A stretch of DNA of 64,000 nucleotides from positions 2,066,001 to 2,130,000 of the forward strand of contig OX393551.1 in NCBI GenBank assembly GCA_947650365.1. The letters are read 5' to 3'. This document shows positions 53,870 through 63,975 of the stretch, in pieces. Position numbers and translations under genes: made by a program. Numbering within the stretch: the first letter of the stretch is position 1; every line of letters begins with the position of its first letter. The notes under the pieces were generated by a model. It ran no database searches. It had not been told where the DNA came from and saw nothing but the letters and a program-made list of their open reading frames with translations. The stretch is from Chamaelirium japonicum. Its lineage: Eukaryota; Streptophyta; Magnoliopsida; Liliales; Melanthiaceae.

Positions 53870-54551
53870 AATCCATTCTATTTCATTCGTACGATCCATT
53901 CTAATTCATTCGCACGATCCATTCTAATTCATTCATACGATCCATTCTAATTCATTCGTACGAACCATTCTAATTCAATCGTACGATCCATTCTAATTCA
54001 TTCGTACGATCCATTCTAATTCCTTCGTATGATCCATTCTAATTCATTCGTACGGTATGATTCATTCTAATTCATTCGTACGATTCATTCTAATTCAATC
54101 CATTCTAATTTATTCGTACGATCCATTCTAATTCATTCGTACGATCCATTCTAATTCATTCGTACGATTCATTCTAATTCTAATTCATTCGTACGATCCA
54201 TTCTAATTCCTTCGTACGATCCATTCTTATTCATTCGTATGATCTATTCTAATTCATTCGCACGATCCATTCTAATTCATTCATACGATCCATTCTAATT
54301 CATTCATACGATCTATTCTAATTCTTTCGCACGAATGCATCCATTCTAATTCATTCGTACGATCCATTCTAATTCATTCGTACGATCCATTCTAATTCAT
54401 TCGCACAATCTAATCTAATTCATTCGCACGATCCATTCTAATTCATGCATACGATCCAATCTAATTCATTCGCACGAATGTATCCATTTTAATTCATTCG
54501 CACAATCTAATTCATTCATACGATCCATTCTAATTCATACAATCTATTCTA
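53870..54551 (-). repeat. Satellite block 72 (-)
   Basis: CGTACGGTATGATTC at 54,050. Same marker order as block 58, ending at N, but about 48 bp shorter. Confidence 0.9.
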
Positions 54552-55423
54552 ATTAGAATGGATCGTACTAATGAATTAGAATAGATTGTACGAATGAATT
54601 AGAATGGATCGTACGAATGAATTAGAAAGGATATATTCGTGCGAATGAATTAGAATAGATCGTATGAATGAATTAGATTGGATCGTATTAATGAATTAGA
54701 ATGGATCGTGCGAATGAATTAGAATGGATCGTACGAATGAATTAGAATGGATAGATTCGTGCGAATGAATTTGAATGGATCGTACGAAGGAATTAGAATG
54801 GATCGTACGAAGGAATTAGAATAGATCATACGAAGAAATTAGAATGGATCGTACGAATGAATTAGAATGGATCGTATGAATGAATTAGAATGGATCGTGC
54901 GAATGAATTAAAATGGATCATATGAATGAAATAGAATGGATCGTATGAATTAGAATGGATCGTACGAATGAAATAGAATGGATCGTGCGAATGAATTAGA
55001 ATAGATTGTGCGAATGGATTAGAATGGATTGTACGAATGAAATAGAATAGATCGTACGAATGAATTAGAATGGATCATGCTAATGAATTAGAATTGATCG
55101 TACGAATGAATTAGAATAGATTGTGCGAATGAATTAGAATGGATCGTACGAATGAATTGGAATGGATACATTCGTGCGAATGAATTAGAATGGATCGTAT
55201 GAATGAATTAGAGTGTATACATTCGTACAAATGAATTAGAATGGATCGTACGAATGAATTAGAATGGATATATTCGTGCGAATGAATTAGAATGGATCAT
55301 ATGAATGAATTAGAATGGATCGTTTGAGTTAATGCGAATGGATTGTGCGAATGAATTAGAATGGATTGTACGAATGAATTAGAATGGATCGTACGAATGA
55401 ATTAGAATGGATACATTCGTGCA
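54552..55423 (+). repeat. Satellite block 73 (+)
   Basis: GATATATTCGTGC at about 54,630, m79 with one 23-mer deleted (54,862-55,078), TTTGAGTTAATGCG at about 55,323, then J in the GTGCAAATCC spelling. Confidence 0.92.
54862..55078 (+). repeat. m79 higher-order module, 23-bp deleted copy
   Basis: Lacks exactly the ACGATTGAGTAAG unit, so it is 217 bp rather than 240. One-unit loss is what unequal exchange or slippage would give. Confidence 0.87.
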
Positions 55424-56074
55424 AATCCATTCTATTTCATTCGTATGATCCATTCTAATTCATTCATACGATCCATTCTAATTCATTCGTACGATCCATT
55501 CTAATTCATTCGCACAATCTATTCTAATTCATTCGTACGATCCATTCTAATTCATTCGCACGATCCATTCTAATTCATTCATACGATCCATTCTATTTCA
55601 TTCGTACGATCCATTCTTACTCATTCGTACGATCCATTCTAATTCATTTGCACGAAGGTATCCATTCTAATTCATTCGTACTATCCACTCTAATTCCTTC
55701 GTACGATCCATTCTAATTCCTTCGTACGATCCATTCTAATTCATTCGTACGATCCATTCTAATTCATTCGTACGATCCATTCTAATTCCTTCCTATGATC
55801 CATTCTAATTCATTCGTACGGTATGATTCATTCTAATTCATTCGTACGATTCATTCTAATTCAATCCATTCTAATTCATTCGTACGATTCATTCTAATTC
55901 AATCCATTCTAATTCAGTCGTACGATCCATTCTTACTCATTCGTACGATCCATTCTAATTCATTCGTACGATCCTTTCTAATTCATTCGTACGATCCATT
56001 CTAATTCATTCGCACAATCTATACGTTCCATTCTAATTCATTCATAAGATCCATTCTAAATCATTCGCACGATC
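55424..56074 (-). repeat. Satellite block 74 (-)
   Basis: TTTGCACGAAGGTATCC at about 55,648 and CGTACGGTATGATTC at 55,815. The last classical J-adjacent block in the window. Confidence 0.9.
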
Positions 56075-56284
56075 CGAATGAATTAGAATGGATCGTACGA
56101 ATGAATTAGAATGGATCGTATGAATGAATTAGAGTGGATCATATGAATGAATTAGAATGGATAGTATGAATGAATTCGAATGGATCGTGTGAATGAATTA
56201 GAATGGATCGTGCGAATGAATTAGAATGGATCGTACGAATGAATTAGAATGGGTCGTACGAATGAATTAGAATGGAAACACGAT
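56075..56284 (+). repeat. Satellite block 75 (+)
   Basis: GAATGGGTCGTACG then M, here GGAAACACGATCC. Confidence 0.88.
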
Positions 56285-56310
56285 CCAGATCCATTCTAAT
56301 TCATTCGTAC
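56285..56310 (-). repeat. Satellite block 76 (-), single inverted unit
   Basis: One unit only: AGATCCATTCTAATTCATTCG, flanked by + units on both sides, with CGTACGAATG forming the exit. Confidence 0.85.
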
Positions 56311-58261
56311 GAATGAATTAGCATTGATCGTGCTAATGAATTAGAATGGAACGTACGAATGAAATAGAATGGATCGTAGAATGGATCGTACGAATGAGTA
56401 AGAATGGATCATACGAATGAAAAAGAATGGATCGTACGTATCAATTAGAATTGATACATTCATGAGAATGAATTAGAATGGATCGTACGAAGGAATTAGA
56501 ATAGATTGTGCGAATGAATTAGAATGGATCGTACGAATGAATAAGAAAGGATACATTCGTGCGAATGAATTAGAATGGATACCTTCGTGCAAAAATGGAT
56601 CGTACGAATGAGTAAGAATGGATCATACGAATGAAATAGAATGGATCGTATGAATGAATTAGAATGGATCGTGCGAATGAATTAGAATGGATCGTACGAA
56701 TGAATTAGAAATGATTGTGCGAATGAATTAGAATGGATCGTACGAATGAATTAGAATGGATCGTACGAATGAATTAGAGTGGATACATTCGTGCGAATGA
56801 ATTAGAATGGATCGTACGTTTGAATTAGATTGGATTGTACGAATGAATTAGAATGCATACATTCGTGCGAATGAATTAGAATAGATCGTATGAATGAATT
56901 AGAATGGATCGTACGAATGAATTAGAATGGATACATTTGTACGAATGAATTAGAATGGATCGTACGAATGAATTAGAATGGATGCATTTGTACGAATGAA
57001 TTAGAATGGATCGTACGAATGAATTAGAATGGATCGTACGATTGAATTAGAATGGATCGAACGAATGAATTAGAATGGATTGTATGAATGAATTAGAATG
57101 GATACATTCGAGCGAATGAATTAGAATAGATCATAAGAATGAATTAGAATGGATCATACGAATGAATTAAAATGAATCGTGCGAATGAATTAGAAAGGAT
57201 CGTACGAATGAATTAGAATGGATATATCCGTGCGAATGAATTAGATTGCATTGTACGAATGAATTTGAATGGATTGTACGAATGAATTAGAATGGATCGT
57301 ACGAATGAATTAGAATGGATCATGCGAATGAATTAGAATAGAACGTACGAATGAATTTGAATAGATCGTACAAATAAATTAGAATGGATCGTGCGAATGA
57401 ATTTGAATGGATCGTACGAATGAATTATAATGGATCGTGCGAATGAATTAAAATGGATCGTATAAATGAATTAGAATGGATCGTGCGAATGAATTAGAAT
57501 GGATCGTACGAACGAATTTGAATGGATCGTGCGAACGAATTAGAATGGATCGTACGAATGAATTAGAATGGATCGTACGAATTGATTAGAATGGATCGTA
57601 CGAATGGATCATGCGAATTAATTAGAATGGATCATACGAATGAATTAGAATGGATACATTCGTGCGAATGAATTAGAATGGATTGTGCGAATGAATTAGA
57701 CGGATCATTTGTACGAATGAATTAGAATGGATCGTACGAATGAATTAGAATGGATCGTGCGAATGAATTAGAATGGAGCGTACGAATGAGTAAGAATGGA
57801 TCGTACGAATGAATTAGAATGGATTGAATTAGAATGAATCGTATGAAAGAATTAGAATGGATCGTACGAATGAATTAGAATAGATTGTGCGAATAAATTA
57901 GAATGGATCGTACGAATGAATTGGAATGGATACATTCGTGCGAATGAATTAGAATGGATCGTATGAATGAATTAGAGTGGATACATTCGTACAAATGAAT
58001 TAGAATGGATCGTACGAATGAATTAGAATGGATACATTCGTGCGAATGAATTAGAATAGATCATATGAATGAATTAGAATGGATCGTTTGAGTGAATTAG
58101 AATAGATTGTGCAAATGAATTAGAATGGATCGTACGAATGAATTAGAATGGATCGTGCGAATAAATTAGAATGGATCGTATGAATGAATTAGAATGGATC
58201 GTGCGAATGAATTAGAATATAGATCGTACGAATGAATTAGAATGGATCGTACGAATGAATT
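56311..58261 (+). repeat. Satellite block 77 (+)
   Basis: Starts with GCATTGATCGTGC as at 22.07 kb. About 57,107 has the first + GGATACATTCGAGCG. About 57,190-57,720 recurs 3,773 bp downstream. After 57,840 the older series returns (38-mer, TTTGAGTGAATTAG at about 58,088). Ends at R. Confidence 0.9.
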
Positions 58262-58828
58262 CGAATGTATCCTTTCTAATTCATTCGTACGATCCATTCT
58301 AATTCATTCGTACGATCCATTCTAATTCATTCGCACGATCCATTCTAATTCATTAGCACGATCCATTCTAATTCATTCATACAATCCATTCTAATTCTTT
58401 TGCACGAATGTATCCATTCTAATTCATTCGTACGATCTATTCTAATTCATTCATACGATCCATTCTAATTCATTCGCACAATCCATTCTAATTCATTCAC
58501 ACTCATACGATCCATTCTAATTCATTCGCACGAATGTATCCTTTCTAATTCATTCGTACGATCCATTCTAATTCATTCGCACAATCTATTCTAATTCATT
58601 CGAACGATCCATTCTAAGTCATTCGTACGATCCATTCTAATTCATTCGTACGATCCATTCTAATTCATTCGTACGATCCATTCTAATTCATTCGCACGAT
58701 CCATTATATTTCATTCGTACGATCTATTCTAATTCATTCGCACGAATGTATCCATTCCAATTCATTCGTATGATCCATTCTAATTCATTCGCACAATCTA
58801 TTCTAATTCATTCGTACGATCAATTCTA
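58262..58828 (-). repeat. Satellite block 78 (-)
   Basis: Begins TATCCTTTCTAATTC after R. A 29-mer at about 58,494. Flips at CAATTCTAATTAGAATGG. Confidence 0.9.
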
Positions 58829-59916
58829 ATTAGAATGGATCGTGCGAATGAATTAGAATGGATCCTACGAATGAATTAGCATGGATCGTACGAAGGAATT
58901 AGAATGGATCGTACGAATGAATTAGAATAGATCGTACGAATGAATTAGATTGGATCATGCGAATGAATTAGAATGGATCGTACGAATGAGTAAGAATGGA
59001 TCGTACGAATGAATTAGAATGGATTGAATTAGAATGGATCGTACGAATAAATTAGAATGGATCGTACGAATGAATTAAAATGGATCGTACGAATGAATTA
59101 GAATGGATTGAATTAGAATGAATCGTACGAATGAATTAGAATGGATCGTACGAATGAGTAAGAATGGATCGTACGAATGAAATAGAATGGGTCGTATGAA
59201 TGAATTAGAATGGATACGTGCGAATGAATTAGAATTGATCGTACGAATGAATTAGAATAGATTGTGCGAATGAATTTGAATGGATCATACGAATGAATTA
59301 GAATGGATCGTGCGAATGAATTAGAATGGATCGTGCGACTGAATTAGAATGGATCGTGCGAATGAATTAGAAAGGATACATTCGTGCGAATGAATTAGAA
59401 TGGATCATATGAGTGTGAATGAATTAGAATGGATCGTGCGAATGAATTAGAATGGATCGTATTAATGAATTAGAATGGATCATACGAAGGAATTAGAATG
59501 GATCGTACGAATGAATTAGAATGGATCGTACGAATGAATTAGAATGGGTCGTACGAAGGAATTAGAATGGATCATACAAAGGAATTAGAATGGATAGTAT
59601 GAATGAATTAGAATGGATACCTTCATGCAAATGAATTAGAATGGATCGTACGAATGAGTAAGAATGGATCGTACGAATGAAATAGAATGGATCGTATGAA
59701 TGAATTAGAATGGATCGTGCGAATGAATTAGAATGGATCGTACGAATGAATTAGAATAGATTGTGCGAATGAATTAGAATGGATCGTACGAATGAATTAG
59801 AATGGATCGTACGAATGAATTAGAATGGATCGTGCGAATGAATTAGAATGGATCGTACGAATGAAATAGAATGGATTCGCACGAATGAATTAGAGTGGAT
59901 CATATGAATTAGAATC
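58829..59916 (+). repeat. Satellite block 79 (+)
   Basis: Two 38-mers, a 29-mer at about 59,409, GGATACCTTCATGC at about 59,616. GGATTCGCACGAATGAATTAG at about 59,873 is a relic of J in which the inverted half is gone and + units resume. Confidence 0.9.
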
Positions 59917-60482
59917 GATCCATTCTAATTCATTCGTACGATCCATTCTAATTCATTCATACGATCCATTCTAATTCTTTCGCACGAATGTATCCATTCT
60001 AATTCATTTGTACGATCCATTCTAATTCTTTCGTACGATCCATTCTAATTCATTCGCATGATCTATTCTAATTCATTCGTACAATCCAGTCTAATTCATT
60101 CGTATGATCCATTCTAATTCAGTCGTACGATCCATTCTAATTCATTCGTACGATCCATTCTAATTCATTCGCACGAATGTATCCATTCTAAGTCATTCGT
60201 ACAATCCATTCTAATTCATTCGCACGATCCATTCTAATTCATTCGTATGATCCATTCTAATTCATTTCTACGATCTATTCTAATTCATTCGCTTGAATGT
60301 ATCCATTCTAATTCATTCGTTCGATTCATTATAATTCATTCGTACGATCCATTCAAATTTATTCGCTCGAATGTATCCATTCTAAATCATTCGTACGATC
60401 CATTCTAATTCATTCGTACGATCCATTCTAATTCATTCTTACGAATGTAACATTTCTAATTCATTTGTACGATCCATTCTAA
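59917..60482 (-). repeat. Satellite block 80 (-)
   Basis: GCTTGAATGTATCC at about 60,291, GCTCGAATGTATCC at about 60,365 and ACGAATGTAACATTTC at 60,441. From about 60,290 it duplicates 62,812 onward. Ends at class S. Confidence 0.9.
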
Positions 60483-60500
60483 TTAGAAAGGTTACATTCG
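60442..60500. repeat. Class S hairpin-forming inverted repeat, copy 1
   Basis: 20-bp arms 60,442-60,461 and 60,481-60,500 pair at 19 of 20 positions around a 19-nt spacer. Arms include TGTAACATTTC and GAAAGGTTACA. Confidence 0.88.
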
Positions 60501-61646
60501 AGCGAATGAATTAGAATAGATCGTAGGAATGAATTAGAATGGATCATACGAATGAATTAGAATGGATCGTGTGAATGAATTAGAAGGAATCGTACGAATG
60601 CATTAGAATGGATCATACGAATGAATTAGAATAAATCGTACGAACGAATTAGAATGGATCGTACGAATAAATTAGAATGGATACATTCGAGCGAATGAAT
60701 TTGAATGGATCGTACGAATGAATTAGAATGGATCGAACGAATGAATTAGAATGGATACATTCGAGCGAATGAAATAGAATAGATCGTAGGAATGAATTAG
60801 AATGGATCATACGATTGAATTAGAATGGATCGTGCGAATAAATTAGAATGGATTGTACGAATGAATTAGAATGGATACATTCGAGCGAATGAATTAGAAT
60901 AGATCGTAGGAATGAATTAGAATGGATCATACGAATGAATTAGAATGGATCATGCGAATGAATTAGAAAGGATCGTATGAATGAATTAGAATGGATATAT
61001 CCATGCGAATGAATTAGATTGCATCGTACGAATGAATTTGAATGGATTGTACGAATGAATTAGAATGGATCGTACGAATGAATTAGAATGGATCATGCGA
61101 ATGAATTAGAATAGATCGTACGAATGAATTAGAATGGATCGTACAAATAAATTAGAATGGATCGTGCGAATGAATTTGAATGGATCGTACGAATGAATTA
61201 TAATGGATCGTGCGAATGAATTAAAATGGATCGTATAAATGAATTAGAATGGATCGTGCGAATGAATTAGAATGGATCGTACGAACGAATTAGAATGGAT
61301 CGTGCGAACGAATTAGAATGGATCGTACGAATGAATTAGAATGGATCGTACGAATTGATTAGAATGGATCGTACGAATGGATCATGCGAATTAATTAGAA
61401 TGGATCGTACGAATGAATTAGAATGGATACATTCGTGCGAATGAATTAGAATGGATTGTGCGAATGAATTAGAACGGATCATTTGTACGAATGAATTAGA
61501 ATGGATCGTGCGAATGAATTAGAATGGATATATTCATGCGAATGAATTATAATGGATTGTGCGAATAAATTAGACTGGATCGTACGAATAAGTTAGAATG
61601 GATACATTCATGCAAATGAATTAGAATGGATCGTACGAATGAATTC
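60483..61646 (+). repeat. Satellite block 81 (+)
   Basis: Repeated GGATACATTCGAGCG with GATCGTAGGAATG. 60,967-61,475 is the partner of 57,194-57,701. Ends in a near-perfect palindrome. Confidence 0.9.
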
Positions 61647-61674
61647 TAATTCATTCGTACAATCCATTCTAATT
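61619..61674. repeat. Near-perfect palindrome at a head-to-head joint
   Basis: Arms around the 2-nt centre 61,646-61,647 match at 26 of 27 innermost positions; the 13-bp inner arms (61,633-61,645 and 61,648-61,660) are perfect. GAATTC sits at the centre. A 28-mer lies at mirrored distance on each side. Confidence 0.85.
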
Positions 61675-63003
61675 CAGTCATATGAATGCATCCATTTTAA
61701 TTCATTCGTACGATCCATTTTAATTAATTCGTACGATCTAATTCATTCGTACGATCCATTCTAATTCATTCGTACGATCGATTCTAATTCATTCGCACGA
61801 TCCATTCTAATTCATTCGTACGATCCATTCTAATTCATTCGTATGACCCATTCTAATTTATTCGTTCAAATATATCCATTCTAATTCATTTATACGATCC
61901 ATTCTAATTCATTCGCACGATCAATTCTAATTCATTCGTACGATCCATTCTAATTCATTCGTATGATCAATTCTAATTCATTCGCACGATCCATTCTAAT
62001 TCATTTGTACGATCTATTCTAATTCATTCGTACGATCCATTCTAATTCATTCGCACGAATGTATCCATTCTAATTCATTCGTATGATCCATTCTAATTCA
62101 TTCACACTATCTATTCTAATTCATTCGTACGATCCATTCAAATTCATTCGTACGATCCATTCTAATTAATTCGCACAAATGTATCCATTCTAATTCATTC
62201 GTACGATCCATTCTAATTCGTTCATATGATCCATTCTAATTCGTACGTACGATCCATTCTAATTCGTTCGTGCGATCCATTCTAATTCATTCGCACGATC
62301 CATTCTAATTCATTCGCACGATCCATTCTTATTCTTTCATATGATCCAATCTAATTCATTCGCACGAATATATCCATTCAAGTTCATTCGTATGCTCCAT
62401 TCTAATTCATTCGTACGCTCCATTCTGATTCATCGCACAAATGTATCCATTCTAATTCATTCGTACGATTCATTCTAATTCATTCGCACGATCGATTCTA
62501 ATTCATTCGTACGATCCATTCTAATTCATTCGTACGATCCATTCTAATTCTTTCATACGATCCATTCTAATTCATTCGGATGATTTATTCTAATTGATTC
62601 GTACAATCCAGTGTAATTCATTCGTATGATCCATTCTAATTCAGTCGTATGATCCATTCCAATTCATTCGTACGATCCATTCTAATTCATTCGCATGAAT
62701 GTATCCATTCTAAGTCATTCGTACAATCCATTCTAATTCATTCGCAAGATCCATTCTTATTCATTCGTATGATCCATTCTAATTCATTCCTACGATCTAT
62801 TCTAATTCATTCGCTTGAATGTATCCATTCTAATTCATTCGTTCGATCCATTCTAATTCATTCGTATGATCCATTCAAATTCATTCGCTCGAATGTATCC
62901 ATTCTAATTCATTCGTACGATCAATTCTAATTCATTCGTATGATCCATTCTAATTCATTCTTACGAATGTAACATTTCTGATTCATTTGTACGATCCATT
63001 CTA
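61647..63003 (-). repeat. Satellite block 82 (-)
   Basis: Higher share of irregular units (CGCTCC, GATTCATCGCAC, TTCGGATGATTT). 62,812-63,003 repeats block 80's end. A stretch at 62,649-62,930 lacks in-phase TAA. Confidence 0.9.
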
Positions 63004-63022
63004 ATTAGAAAGGTAACATTCG
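62964..63022. repeat. Class S hairpin-forming inverted repeat, copy 2
   Basis: Same layout 2,522 bp downstream, with arms now matching at 17 of 20, so the two arms have diverged independently after duplication. Confidence 0.87.
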
Positions 63023-63975
63023 AGCGAATGAATTAGAATAGATCGTAGGAATGAATTAGAATGGATCATACGAATGAATTAGAATGGATCGTGTGAATGA
63101 ATTAGAATGAATCGTACGAATGCATTAGAATGGATCATACGAATGAATTAGAATGAATCGTACGAACGAATTAGAATGGATCGTATGAATGAATTAGAAT
63201 GGATACATTCGAGTGAATGAATTTGAATGGATCGTACGAATGAATTAGAATGGATCGAACGAATGAATTAGAATAGATCGTGCGAATGAATTAGAATATG
63301 GACGAATAAATTAGAATGGATCATGCGAATGAATTAGAATGGATCGTGCGAATGAATTAGAATGGATTGTACGAATAAATTAGAATGGATCGTAGGAATG
63401 AATTAGAATGGATCGTACGAACGAATTAGAATGGATCGCACGAACGAATTAGAATGGATCGTACGAATGAATTAGAATGGATACATTCGAGCAAATGAAT
63501 TAGAATGGATCGTACGAATGAATTAGAATGGATCATAGGAATGAATTAGATTGGATTGTCCAAATGAATTAGAATGGATCGTACGAATGAATTAGAATGG
63601 ATTGTACGAATGAATTAGAATGGATCGTATGAATGAATTAGAATGGATCATGCGAATGAATTAGAATGGTTCGTACGAATGAATTAGAATAGATCAGACG
63701 AATGGATTAGAATGGATCGTGCGAATGAATTAGAATGGATCGTACGAATGAATTAGAATGGATCGTACGAATGAATTAGAATGGATCATAGGAATGAATT
63801 AGAATGGATACATTCATACGACTGAATTAGAATGGATCGTGCGAATGAATTAGAATGGATCGTGCGAATGAATTAGAATGGATACATTCGTACAAATGAA
63901 CTAGAATGGATCGTACGAATGAATTAGAATGGATCATATGAAAGAATTAGAATGGATCGTACGAACGAATTAGAA
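63004..63975 (+). repeat. Satellite block 83 (+)
   Basis: Starts at S. GATACATTCGAGTG/GAGCAAATG forms, GAATATGGACG (+2 bp with deletion) at about 63,293, and several GAACGAATTAG units. Confidence 0.9.

Noticed and set aside
60442..60500. Rho-independent terminator at the S hairpin
   Set aside because: The stem is AT-rich, has no T run after it, and lies in a eukaryotic-type satellite with no gene upstream.
62649..62930. 93-codon open frame in the distal domain
   Set aside because: Satellite translation again, kept open by 28-mers that shift the phase; no non-repeat residues.
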